From Nitrosomonas oligotropha (GTDB lineage Bacteria; Pseudomonadota; Gammaproteobacteria; Burkholderiales; Nitrosomonadaceae): 64,000 nucleotides of DNA. The notes beneath the pieces were generated by a model. That model saw nothing but the letters and a program-made list of their open reading frames with translations. It was not told where the DNA came from and searched no databases. The stretch lies in the NCBI RefSeq assembly GCF_900106555.1, contig NZ_FNOE01000003.1, forward strand, positions 144,443 through 208,442. The letters run 5' to 3'. Shown here piece by piece: positions 39,425-48,401 of this stretch (its first letter is position 1; each line of letters starts with the position of its first letter). The position numbers and the translations under genes are program-made.

Positions 39425-40823
39425 CGTCGGTCAGCTTCATCGTGATAAAAGTTGTGATATCGCTTCGCTTAACCAGCAAAGCGATATTCTTTCCGCTTTT
39501 GACTTGACTCAACAATTCATTAAATTGCTCAACAGTTTTCACATCCTTACTATTTAAGCCCAAAATGATATCGCCAATGCGGATTCCCGAGCGGCTGGCA
39601 ATGCCGGGCTGCATATCTTCAACCAGCAAGCCATTGGCAATCTCCAGTTGTTTCTTTTGTTCGTCATTAATCTCGCTTAATGCCAATCCCAGGCGATTCG
39701 ATGTATTCGTTTTTTTACCTTGTTTCAGCTTGCGATTTTCCGCCGCATCATCGGAAGGTGTTTCTCCCACCTCAACTTTGATGGTTTTCAAAGCGCCCTC
39801 TCGCCAAACCTCTATCGATACTTTGGATTTAGGTTTGGTGTTGCCGACTATGCGGGGCAAATCGGCAGAAATCCCTACCTCTTTTTCATCAAACTTCAGA
39901 ATAATATCGCGTGGCTTGATCCCCGCTTGATCGGCAGGACCGCCTTTTTCCACTGAAACAACCAGCGCGCCATTACTATCGGATAAACCGAACGACTCCG
40001 CGAGCTCTTTGGTCACTTCCTGTATCATCACGCCGATTCTTCCTCGGCTCACTTTACCATTAGCTTTTAATTGATCCGCAATTTCGGTCGCCACATTAAT
40101 CGGTATGGCGAATGACAATCCCATGAATCCACCGGTCCGGCTGTATATCTGGGAGTTGATCCCAACCACTTCACCACGCATATTAAACAACGGGCCGCCG
40201 GAATTTCCCGGATTGATCGCCACATCGGTTTGTATGAATGGAACATAATTTTCCTGTGCCAGAGAACGTCCTTTTGCGCTCACGATACCGGCCGTCACGC
40301 TATGTTCAAAACCGAACGGTGAACCAATTGCAACCACCCATTCACCCACTTTCAGATTTTCCGGATTCCCTTGCGTCACTTTGGGTAAATCCGTAGCATT
40401 GATTTTAATTAAAGCAATATCGGTTTTCCGGTCAGTGCCGATGATCTCCGCGGTAAACTCCCGTTTGTCATTCAGCTTTACCGTAATTTCATCAGCTGTT
40501 TCAACAACGTGTGCATTCGTCAGAATATAACCGTCCGCACTGATGATAAAACCGGAGCCCAAAGACTTAGGCTCTGATCTTCTCGGCGCGGGGAAAGGTT
40601 GCATGTGCCGCTTAAAGAAATCGTAAAACGGCGAATTTTCCGGCAGACCCTGTATTTCAGGTAAAACCTGGTTGTTCACCGCATTTGAGTTCTGCACCGC
40701 GCTGATATTGACTACCGCAGCGCCATGTTTCTCAACCAGTCCGGTAAAATCGGGTAACTGATTGGTTTGTGCGAATGCTGATGGGGTATACAAAAACAAT
40801 AACATTACTATCAATCGAAACAT
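39408..40823 (-). CDS. mucD: Periplasmic Do-type serine protease (MucD/DegP)
   Basis: A protein of about 471 residues with a signal peptide (MFRLIVMLLFLYTPSAFA). The trypsin-like domain has the catalytic triad in TNAHVVE (His), KTDIALIKI (Asp) and GNSGGPLFN (Ser). Two PDZ domains follow. The start is the ATG at 40823 with AAGGAT upstream. It degrades or refolds damaged envelope proteins and is encoded with the sigma-E system that controls it (rpoE, rseA, mucB). Confidence 0.95.
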   Translation of the reverse strand: MFRLIVMLLFLYTPSAFAQTNQLPDFTGLVEKHGAAVVNISAVQNSNAVNNQVLPEIQGLPENSPFYDFFKRHMQPFPAPRRSEPKSLGSGFIISADGYILTNAHVVETADEITVKLNDKREFTAEIIGTDRKTDIALIKINATDLPKVTQGNPENLKVGEWVVAIGSPFGFEHSVTAGIVSAKGRSLAQENYVPFIQTDVAINPGNSGGPLFNMRGEVVGINSQIYSRTGGFMGLSFAIPINVATEIADQLKANGKVSRGRIGVMIQEVTKELAESFGLSDSNGALVVSVEKGGPADQAGIKPRDIILKFDEKEVGISADLPRIVGNTKPKSKVSIEVWREGALKTIKVEVGETPSDDAAENRKLKQGKKTNTSNRLGLALSEINDEQKKQLEIANGLLVEDMQPGIASRSGIRIGDIILGLNSKDVKTVEQFNELLSQVKSGKNIALLVKRSDITTFITMKLTDDDKKD

Positions 40824-40978
40824 AATTTTTATCCTTACTTTACGTTTGGCAAGCAATCAACGTGGGTATACATCACTTTTTTAACCGTCGAACCGGGAAA
40901 TATGTTCAATTTTTTCTTGTAGATATCGATGGGAAGCTGAAGAATTTTGCAGATTCAGTATGCTTTGACTTGCGGAAA

Positions 40979-41974
40979 TTAATCTTTTTTAACAACAGAA
41001 TCGCCTATTAGTTTAATGGTTTCCAGTGGAACTTCACCGACTGTTGTTATTTTATTATCATTGAGTGTGCGAACATAGATATTTATCGCACCACGGCTGG
41101 TAAAAAAACCAGGAACCGGTGACGGCGCATCCTTACTAATCGGTTCGATAAACACCGAAACCGTCGCGAGTCCGTCTGATACGGCAATATGATCGACCAG
41201 AACAGGCTTTTCGGTCAAATTGCGCTTCATTTCAATCAATTTCCGGAAGCCTGCGGGAAAACTCTTGACCTGCCACGGTAATTCACCTTCACCTAAAATT
41301 GAGGTCAGTAATTTTGTTGTTTCCCATTCGCCCGAAATCAGAGATTGATTCGGTTTCAATTGACTGAAAGGAATGTCTCCATCGATTTCTAGTTGTGCAA
41401 AAGCAAATTGCTCAATGATTTGATTGCCATCGATTACAGCCACTTTCACGGGTACTCCGGTTGCAGTGTCAATCCAGAATTTATGACCATATCGTAATGA
41501 ATCCCTCGGGGTCAGAGACAAGACCTGGCACTCATGGTCCGCGATCCGCTCGCGGCCGATTTCCTTGACAGAGTAATTCTCGTCAACGTTATCTAATGGT
41601 AAAGGGAGAATATCAGGAAAGAATTTACGGAACCAACGTTTTTCAGTATATATTTTTTTACTTTCAGGAAGATAACACTGCATCTCATCGTTATTACGAA
41701 AAACAATGCGGGGCAGTCCGTCTAGTACTTCAATTTTTTCATATTCACCGGTTGGACCAGCTTTGTGCACGATGCGAGAAGTTTCTATATGGCCATCGGC
41801 ATAATAAACGAACGTTCCGGAGTAATTATGGCGACGCGGCGCCTCAGCCATTTTCTTTAACCAACCCAGCGCACTCTGGGTTGAACGAGACAACTCTTGC
41901 GCAACCGCTGTTTGAAGACTTACTACTAACAGTAAAAATAGCGAAAACAGCGGGAATATTTTGCGGCTAATCAT
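40979..41974 (-). CDS. mucB: Sigma-E regulator MucB/RseB
   Basis: A 331-residue periplasmic protein with a signal peptide (ending AVAQE). It has the MucB/RseB lipid-binding-like domain (NYSGTFVYYADGHIETSRIVHK) and the smaller C-terminal domain. It protects the anti-sigma factor from proteolysis until envelope damage is sensed. Its start overlaps the rseA stop by four bases. Confidence 0.93.
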   Translation of the reverse strand: MISRKIFPLFSLFLLLVVSLQTAVAQELSRSTQSALGWLKKMAEAPRRHNYSGTFVYYADGHIETSRIVHKAGPTGEYEKIEVLDGLPRIVFRNNDEMQCYLPESKKIYTEKRWFRKFFPDILPLPLDNVDENYSVKEIGRERIADHECQVLSLTPRDSLRYGHKFWIDTATGVPVKVAVIDGNQIIEQFAFAQLEIDGDIPFSQLKPNQSLISGEWETTKLLTSILGEGELPWQVKSFPAGFRKLIEMKRNLTEKPVLVDHIAVSDGLATVSVFIEPISKDAPSPVPGFFTSRGAINIYVRTLNDNKITTVGEVPLETIKLIGDSVVKKD

Positions 41975-42528
41975 CTACCATATCTTTCGTGGTATTCAGT
42001 CACGTTATTGACATTGGTAACTTGCCCATTCATCGTGATGCCTGGAGAGAATTCCCGGTGCACGAAGAGATAATCATTCATTTCAACCGGGGGATGCGAG
42101 TAATTATGAATTAAAGGAGGAGAAGAAACTGTGATGGGTGTGGTAGTTAAGTTATTGTCGCGTTTTGATTGCTCAGCCACCATAACCTGTTGCGGATTAT
42201 AGAGATTATTCATTATAACCCACCCCGAAACCATCGCTATCACTGAGGCGGCCATTGAAAAGGCCAGGACTTTATGTGTTTGTTTCTTTTCTACGTTACG
42301 AGAACTATTATGGGGAGAGAGTATGGTTGGTTCGGCTTTTAACTTTTGGTTGACACTGGCAGATATATTCATCGATAGTCGAGATGATTGCCGCAGCGCA
42401 TCGCCAATCACGTGATACGCCTTCCACTCATCCCGCAGATCATTATCTTTTTTTATCGCCTCAATAATATTTGAAACATCTTGCTGATCAAGCTCACCAT
42501 CCATCAATGCAGATACTTTACTTTTCAC
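41971..42528 (-). CDS. rseA: Anti-sigma-E factor (RseA/MucA)
   Basis: A 185-residue single-pass inner-membrane protein. The cytoplasmic N-terminus (SALMDGELDQQDVSNIIEAI, DEWKAYHVIGDALR) binds the sigma factor, a membrane segment lies near residue 95 (VLAFSMAASVIAMVSGWVI), and the rest is periplasmic. It is one base from the rpoE stop, so the two are co-translated. Confidence 0.93.
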   Translation of the reverse strand: MKSKVSALMDGELDQQDVSNIIEAIKKDNDLRDEWKAYHVIGDALRQSSRLSMNISASVNQKLKAEPTILSPHNSSRNVEKKQTHKVLAFSMAASVIAMVSGWVIMNNLYNPQQVMVAEQSKRDNNLTTTPITVSSPPLIHNYSHPPVEMNDYLFVHREFSPGITMNGQVTNVNNVTEYHERYGR

Positions 42529-42529
42529 A

Positions 42530-43129
42530 TTACCACCTCTTGTCTTTACTTGTCCCTAGCAAAGGACGCAACTGTTCAGATATCGCTTCACGTGCGCGAA
42601 ATATGCGCGAACGTACAGTCCCAATGGGACAACTCATAATATTGGCAATTTCTTCATAACTTAATCCATCAATTTCTCTTAAAACAATCGCTGTACGCAA
42701 TTCTTCAGGCAACGAATCCAACGTCTGATTAACCGTTTGAGCAATTTCTTGACTCATCAGTTCACTTTCAGGTGTATTCATTTCCTTCAACAAACCGCTA
42801 TCTTCGAAATCTTCGGCATCTTCATTGTCAAATCCTTGCAATGTCGGCAGCTTACGCCCCTGAGATACCAGAAAATTCTTTGCTGTATTAATACCAATCC
42901 GATACAGCCACGTATAAAACGCACTATCTCCACGAAATGAAGGCAGTGCCCTATACGCTTTGATAAAAGCTTCTTGCGTAACATCCTCAACCTCAGCTGA
43001 GTCACGAATAAACTGTGACAGTAAACGAGCCAGCTTACGTTGATATTTAATGACTAGTAGATCAAATGCATGCTTATCTCCGCCTTGAACTCGTTCTACT
43101 AACTGTTGATCGATTTCCCGATCACCCAT
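42530..43129 (-). CDS. rpoE: Extracytoplasmic-stress sigma factor RpoE/AlgU
   Basis: A 199-residue sigma-70-family ECF factor. Region 2 (residues ~20-95) reads DLLVIKYQRKLARLLSQFI and DVTQEAFIKAYRALPSFRG; region 4 (~135-190) has LDSLPEELRTAIVLREIDG and YEEIANIMSCPIGTVRSRIF. It heads the row rpoE-rseA-mucB-mucD. A sigma-E-type autoregulated promoter was looked for upstream but not clearly found. Confidence 0.96.
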   Translation of the reverse strand: MGDREIDQQLVERVQGGDKHAFDLLVIKYQRKLARLLSQFIRDSAEVEDVTQEAFIKAYRALPSFRGDSAFYTWLYRIGINTAKNFLVSQGRKLPTLQGFDNEDAEDFEDSGLLKEMNTPESELMSQEIAQTVNQTLDSLPEELRTAIVLREIDGLSYEEIANIMSCPIGTVRSRIFRAREAISEQLRPLLGTSKDKRW

Positions 43130-43390
43130 ACAACCTGATCCCTGAGCATTTTAAATGAATTTATAGTTAATTCTTGTTCCATTAAATGTAGCATAATGAC
43201 ACAACAGAACAAGTATACATATCCAAATGAATCTCGGGAACTACGTAATTGCATCATCATTGTTTCAGAGACAATTAATCCTATCGATTAGTTCACAAAT
43301 CAGTAAAAGCAAATCCACGTATAAAGATTGAAGTACTCCGAGTCTGTTATTATTCAGCCCATCAATTACAAAAACAGATGGTCAAGTTTG

Positions 43391-44986
43391 ATGCCTAACA
43401 ACAATTTCGATACGCTGATCATCGGCAGTGGATTAGCTGGGTTTACGCTGGCATTGCATTTGGCGCAGCATAAAAAAATCTGTATCGTAACTAAACTAAG
43501 TGCTAATTCGGGTGCCAGCTCATGGGCGCAAGGGGGAATTGCAGCAGCATTATCCGATAACGATTCTCCATCACAACATGTACAAGACACATTGATCGCC
43601 GGAGCCGGCTTATGCGATAAGGAAATCACTCAATACATCACCGAAAATGCAGCAAATGCAATTCATTGGCTGATAGATCAAGGTGTTATTTTCACCAGCG
43701 ACAAAACAAGCGAAACCGGATATCACCTGACAAAAGAAGGCGGTCATAGCATACGGCGCATTATTCATAGCGGCGATGCGACAGGTAAGGCTGTACAGCA
43801 AGCCTTAATCCAGAAAATACAAACGCACCCGAATATTTTAGTACTGGAACATCATATCGCCATCGATCTGATTACCAGTGATAAGTTATCCGATTATGCT
43901 CACACGCAGCATAAACGATGCTTTGGTGCTTATGTCCTCGACAAAAAACAAGATAAGGTGCTTACCTTTACAGCGCAAAACACAGTATTAGCTACAGGTG
44001 GAGCCAGCAAGGTCTATCTCTATACGACCAATCCGGATACCGCCACGGGCGACGGTATTGCAATGGGCTGGCGCGCGGGTTGCCGGATTGCCAATATGGA
44101 ATTCATCCAGTTTCACCCGACTTGCCTCTATCATCCACATGCAAAATCGTTCTTGATCAGTGAAGCTGTGCGCGGCGAAGGCGGTTTACTAAAACTGCCT
44201 AACGGTGATCGCTTCATGCAGGGGCACGATCAACGCGCCGAACTCGCGCCACGCGACATTGTGGCTCGCGCTATTGACTTTGAAATGAAAAAAAGAGGAC
44301 TGGATTGCGTCTATCTGGATATATCCCACAAACCCGCTGATTTTCTCAAAGAACATTTCCCGACTATTTACGCCCGTTGCCTGGAATTGGGAATCGATAT
44401 CACTCGTGAACCGATTCCGGTCGTTCCGGCAGCACACTATACATGCGGTGGCGTGGTGACTGACAAACACGGCAAAACCGATTTGGATAACCTATATGCC
44501 ATCGGAGAAACAGCACATACCGGATTACACGGCGCCAATCGTCTAGCCAGTAACTCTCTGCTGGAATGTCTGGTATTGGCACAAGCTGCGGGAATCGATA
44601 TCGCCAATCAACCTATGAATGGACTCCCAAAACTGCCTGACTGGGATGAAAGCCGGGTTACGGATGCGGATGAAGAAATTGTCATCGCACACAACTGGGA
44701 CGAGTTGCGCCGCTTTATGTGGAACTATGTCGGCATTGTGCGCACAACCAAACGATTGCAGCGCGCGCAGCATCGCATTGCGTTATTGCGCGAAGAAATC
44801 GATGAATACTATACAAACTTCCGCGTTACCAGTGATTTGTTAGAGCTGCGCAACCTCGTCGATAGCGCCGATCTCATTGTGCGATGCGCCATGCTGCGCC
44901 ATGAAAGCCGGGGATTGCACTATAGCAAGGATTACCCAGATACCTTGCCGGTAGCGCAAAATACGATACTGCAGAGGGAAATTTAG
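43391..44986 (+). CDS. nadB: L-aspartate oxidase
   Basis: A 531-residue flavoenzyme that starts NAD synthesis by oxidising aspartate to iminoaspartate. It has the FAD motif TLIIGSGLAGFTLALHLA, SWAQGGIAAAL, TREGGHS-like TKEGGHSIRRIIHSGDATG, EFIQFHPTCLY, the catalytic AHYTCGGV and ELRRFMWNYVGIVRT. The start is placed at the ATG at 43391; an upstream in-frame ATG (43328) adds residues not found in the family. It is divergent from rpoE. Confidence 0.95.
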   Translation: MPNNNFDTLIIGSGLAGFTLALHLAQHKKICIVTKLSANSGASSWAQGGIAAALSDNDSPSQHVQDTLIAGAGLCDKEITQYITENAANAIHWLIDQGVIFTSDKTSETGYHLTKEGGHSIRRIIHSGDATGKAVQQALIQKIQTHPNILVLEHHIAIDLITSDKLSDYAHTQHKRCFGAYVLDKKQDKVLTFTAQNTVLATGGASKVYLYTTNPDTATGDGIAMGWRAGCRIANMEFIQFHPTCLYHPHAKSFLISEAVRGEGGLLKLPNGDRFMQGHDQRAELAPRDIVARAIDFEMKKRGLDCVYLDISHKPADFLKEHFPTIYARCLELGIDITREPIPVVPAAHYTCGGVVTDKHGKTDLDNLYAIGETAHTGLHGANRLASNSLLECLVLAQAAGIDIANQPMNGLPKLPDWDESRVTDADEEIVIAHNWDELRRFMWNYVGIVRTTKRLQRAQHRIALLREEIDEYYTNFRVTSDLLELRNLVDSADLIVRCAMLRHESRGLHYSKDYPDTLPVAQNTILQREI

Positions 44987-45019
44987 GAGCAACAGAAAAC
45001 GGCGCCTTACTTTTCAACA

Positions 45020-45044
45020 CCTAAGCCGGTGTAACCGGCTTAGG
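45020..45044. terminator. Hairpin between nadB and the Cys-rich gene
   Basis: Two perfect 11-base arms (45020-45030 and 45034-45044) surround a 3-base loop. The position between convergent genes suits a bidirectional terminator; T-runs are weak on both sides. Confidence 0.6.
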
Positions 45045-45088
45045 TTAATAACAGAACAACCCTATTTTAAATAGATTAACTTAAAAGA

Positions 45089-45367
45089 CTAACTGCATTT
45101 TCCTGTTTCGGAACCATCACTGTTGGTCTCTGTACCATCTTCTTTCACACAAGAATTTTGGCAGACGCCTGATTTTTTACAGGACTTACCTGCTGGCAGG
45201 CTCTTCTTATCAATACAAGTGCCATCCACCAGATAACACACTTGGTTTGCTCCACAAGCTGTTTTTCCATCTTTCTCGGTATCCAGACTACAAGCGGCAA
45301 AAGCTTGGCTGGTAGCAAACACCATTGCAATAACTAATACCAATGCATGAACAGTTTTTTTAAACAT
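45089..45367 (-). CDS. Small Cys-rich secreted protein
   Basis: A 92-residue protein with a signal peptide (MFKKTVHALVLVIAMVFATSQAFA). The mature ~68 residues hold eight cysteines in spaced pairs (ACS, TACG, VCY, TCI, SCK, VCQ, SCV, KCS), which suggests a disulfide-bonded periplasmic or extracellular mini-protein. GGGAGAA lies before the ATG. Family unknown. The Cys density is unusual for this genome region; a redox, metal or inhibitor role cannot be told from sequence. Confidence 0.7.
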   Translation of the reverse strand: MFKKTVHALVLVIAMVFATSQAFAACSLDTEKDGKTACGANQVCYLVDGTCIDKKSLPAGKSCKKSGVCQNSCVKEDGTETNSDGSETGKCS

Positions 45368-45606
45368 ATTTTCTCCCTTTTTAGTTTACAAGCAAAGAAC
45401 TCCCTCTTTGCGCAATTAGGATAGCAGAAAAATTTTCTATTGCGTGTAAATTGTTTTTACTGTTCATGTCTAAAATACTTCAGGATAAACAGCATACTTA
45501 TATTTACCAAAGGGCACACCACCATCAAAAAAAACACCAAGAACGTATCCCGTTGAGCGTAGTTTGGTATGTACTACACTCTCTCTTGTTAAAAGAGCCG
45601 CCATGA

Positions 45607-46053
45607 TTATTGACCGGTTTCTTGATCCTGCTTCCATTTCCACCGCAACCAAACCCGCAATCGCCTGAATTCATCCACTTTGATGCTATCGGGCAAAATC
45701 ACAATGCTGCGCATAAAAAATTTCCCGGCCGGTTGCAGATTCATCACTGTAAGATAAGGAGCGACAAAAGTGCTTCCCAATATGCGGCAAGCAATCGATT
45801 GCCCGGATCGCGTTGTTACAATACAGCACATATCCTCCTTGAGCTGCAAAGCGATTACCGCATCATTTGCGCTTAACAATGCATCTTTACGCAGGTAATA
45901 GAGCAGACTGATAATCAGAAAAACAACGATGATTGCTTTTACTTCCAGGGGTAACGCCAGCGGCCATAAAAAGCCGGCAGTAATTAGATGCGCCAGACAC
46001 AATATCGTTACAAGGCGGCAGGAAGATTGAAGATGAATAAATAAATCAGGCAT
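45607..46053 (-). CDS. YgfX-family membrane protein
   Basis: A 148-residue protein with two membrane segments near the N-terminus (LVTILCLAHLITAGFLWPL and EVKAIIVVFLIISLLYYL) and a C-terminal strand-rich part ending FRRLRVWLRWKWKQ. This matches YgfX (CptA) in layout and in its site beside ygfZ. YgfX has been described as an inhibitor of cell division proteins and as a partner of YgfY/SdhE; no sdhE is seen here. The start at 46053 fits the family; the longer frame does not. Confidence 0.65.
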   Translation of the reverse strand: MPDLFIHLQSSCRLVTILCLAHLITAGFLWPLALPLEVKAIIVVFLIISLLYYLRKDALLSANDAVIALQLKEDMCCIVTTRSGQSIACRILGSTFVAPYLTVMNLQPAGKFFMRSIVILPDSIKVDEFRRLRVWLRWKWKQDQETGQ

Positions 46054-46134
46054 ATTTAAAATCGCTTTTCCAGCATTGACGGTCACAGAAAATAAAATCG
46101 CCCGGCGCAAAGCGCAATCTCCCGTAGCACACTC

Positions 46135-46165
46135 TTGCTTTCAACTGGATTGAGTATCGTATAAT
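46135..46165 (+). promoter_or_regulatory. Predicted promoter of ygfZ
   Basis: TATAAT at 46160-46165 lies 32 bases before the ygfZ start. The best -35 is TTGCTT at 46135-46140, with a long spacer of 19 bases, so the -10 is more certain than the -35. Confidence 0.4.
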
Positions 46166-46196
46166 CATCGCCCGTTTATTCATCCGTAGCTTTTGT

Positions 46197-47237
46197 ATGA
46201 ATCCAGCATGGCAAACCTTTTTACGTGATCGTCACGCCGTCATTGAAAATGATAGTGTGGTACATTTTGGCAACATCACAACCGAGCTTCAAGAGACGCC
46301 AACAACCACCGTCATGGCTGATCTATCCCATCACCGCATAATTCGTTTTTCCGGCGAGGACGCAAACACTTTTTTGCAAAACCAGGTCAGTTGCGATATC
46401 CGGGAAATCAATCCAAACCAAGCGCAATATGGCAGCTACTGCACCCCTAAAGGCCGGATTCTGGCAACTTTCCTACTCTGGCAGCACCATGACGATCTTC
46501 TAATGCAATTGCCTGCCGGTTTATCCGCTGCCATACAAAAGCGGCTAACCATGTATGTGCTGCGCGCCAAAGTACAGTTGACCGATGCCAGTAATGACCT
46601 GATCCGAATTGGTATCGCAGGTCCGGATGCCGCTCTGTTGATTAAAGATGTAACCGGTTTACCATGCCATTTTGATCATCCGTTGCACGTTACGCATGAT
46701 GGCGTACAGAGCGCTCTTTGTCTTTCTCCGCAACGTATCGAATTGATCACATCGGTTGAAAATGCAGCGCTACTCTGGCAACGCTTTGATCAACATGCCA
46801 AACCGGTTGGTATGGATTGCTGGAATTGGTTAAATATTGAATCGGGAATTCCGGTTATATTGCCCGAAACCCAGGAAATGTTTCTACCGCAGATGGTCAA
46901 TTTGGACGCAATTGGCGGTGTCAGCTTTAAAAAAGGCTGTTATCCGGGACAAGAAATTGTGGCACGCACGCAATACCTCGGGAAACTCAAACGGCGCATG
47001 TTTTTAGCGCATATTGACTCGACACAGACTATTAAAGCGGGCGATGCGCTATACAGCAGCGATATGGATGATCAATCCAGCGGCAACATTGTCAATGCAA
47101 CACCGTCACCGCAAGGCGGTTTTGATGCTTTAGCCGTCATTCAGCAAAGCAGTGTTGACGCCATCGAGATACATTGGCAATCGCTGCAAGGGCCAACATT
47201 GGAAATTCAATCGCTACCCTATTCATTACCGGCGTAA
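46197..47237 (+). CDS. ygfZ: Fe-S cluster assembly/repair protein YgfZ
   Basis: A 346-residue folate-binding protein of the GcvT/CAF17 superfamily that helps assemble or repair 4Fe-4S proteins. The signature KKGCYPGQEIVARTQYLGKLKRR, with the reactive Cys, is intact at about residues 243-264; an earlier segment shows SGEDANTFLQNQVSCDI. It works on clients such as aconitase, and acnA is in the same window. Confidence 0.93.
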   Translation: MNPAWQTFLRDRHAVIENDSVVHFGNITTELQETPTTTVMADLSHHRIIRFSGEDANTFLQNQVSCDIREINPNQAQYGSYCTPKGRILATFLLWQHHDDLLMQLPAGLSAAIQKRLTMYVLRAKVQLTDASNDLIRIGIAGPDAALLIKDVTGLPCHFDHPLHVTHDGVQSALCLSPQRIELITSVENAALLWQRFDQHAKPVGMDCWNWLNIESGIPVILPETQEMFLPQMVNLDAIGGVSFKKGCYPGQEIVARTQYLGKLKRRMFLAHIDSTQTIKAGDALYSSDMDDQSSGNIVNATPSPQGGFDALAVIQQSSVDAIEIHWQSLQGPTLEIQSLPYSLPA

Positions 47238-47271
47238 AAACGCAACGGCTCATCACCGCTTGCGCATCACG

Positions 47272-47982
47272 TTATTGTTTCTCTGCAGCCTGCACTTGCG
47301 GCTTAGGTTGATTGGAAAAATTCAAATTGTCGGGTGCATTGGTCCCGCCCGTCACAATAAACGTCATTGCTTCTTCTGTCGTCCAATCCGTCAGAATAAC
47401 ATCGTCCATTGGTAGAATTTCGATATAACCGGAAGTCGGATTGGGTGCGGTCGGCACATAAACCGCAGCAAGCTTTCTCCCGCTGTTTTTATCTGTTATA
47501 ACTTTCGTGATAAACCCGACCGCTTTCATCTCTGACGATGGAAAACTGATCAGCACAACACGCTGCCCGGTAACCGGCGGCTGGCTGACCGTGTGCAAGA
47601 AACGTTTGGTAGCGCCATAAATTGTCTGCACCAAAGGCAGTCTAGCGAGAATATTTTCATAAATACCGATAACTTTCTTACCAATGACAAAAGAAGCCAG
47701 CAAGCCGATGCCATAAAGACTCACAATCGTTAGCAACGCAGCCACTGCATGTTGAAAATTAGAATCGAGCAGCCAACTGGCCGTGGTATCCGAAAATGGC
47801 CGGACAGCACGCGCCGTCCCTTTTAGCAAAGGATCTCCGATCTGTGCCAATAAATTCAATAAAAAATCAAATACCAGCCACGTCACCCACAGCGGCGCCA
47901 CGGTAAGAAAGCCAATGAGGATATAGCGAGCTAGATGGGCGGAACGTGCTGCAGGCTGTTCTTGATTACTTTCTGTTGACAT
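47272..47982 (-). CDS. DUF502 membrane protein
   Basis: A 236-residue protein with two N-terminal membrane segments (YILIGFLTVAPLWVTWLVF and AVAALLTIVSLYGIGLLASFV) and a soluble part with PLVQTIYGATKRFLHTV and AVYVPTAPNPTSGYIEILP, typical of the DUF502 family. The function is unknown in general. It converges with ygfZ. Confidence 0.88.
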   Translation of the reverse strand: MSTESNQEQPAARSAHLARYILIGFLTVAPLWVTWLVFDFLLNLLAQIGDPLLKGTARAVRPFSDTTASWLLDSNFQHAVAALLTIVSLYGIGLLASFVIGKKVIGIYENILARLPLVQTIYGATKRFLHTVSQPPVTGQRVVLISFPSSEMKAVGFITKVITDKNSGRKLAAVYVPTAPNPTSGYIEILPMDDVILTDWTTEEAMTFIVTGGTNAPDNLNFSNQPKPQVQAAEKQ

Positions 47983-48401
47983 GCTTTAAATTTTTCTCCC
48001 GCCATTTAAGTGTGTACGATCTAAGCCTTGTTTTCTTCCGATCAAAAGGCACAAACCGCCGGAAACCGGCCGCGCATAAAATTGGCTATGATAATATTAT
48101 TTTGCGTGAAACCAATGCAAATATTAGAAATATCATATACTGGCAAGCCTGCGGCGTTCTTGGTAGAATCGCCGGACACGCTGCAACAATTTCTGACATA
48201 GATCGACTGGCATTGAACATGCGTTATCCGTAAAATCTGTTTTCATTTGCAGTAGAAAAATTCTGGCTGGCACACATTCCAAAAAACCAGAGTAACTTAC
48301 TGAAAACAGCACCATCTCATGCAGAAAAATGAATTTTTAAACTAAAAAATCACCTTCACGAAATTCAGGGTGTTCTCTCATAGGAATGAAAAGGGATCGT
48401 T
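47983..48401. other. Intergenic stretch without a recognised gene
   Basis: This 419-base, AT-rich stretch lies between the divergent DUF502 and dynamin-like genes. Short frames on both strands have no protein character. No repeat or structured RNA was seen. Confidence 0.4.

Noticed and set aside
45470..45604. Possible 44-residue protein just after ygfX
   Set aside because: The frame begins two bases after the ygfX stop, but has no ribosome site of its own and no recognisable family; too weak to call.
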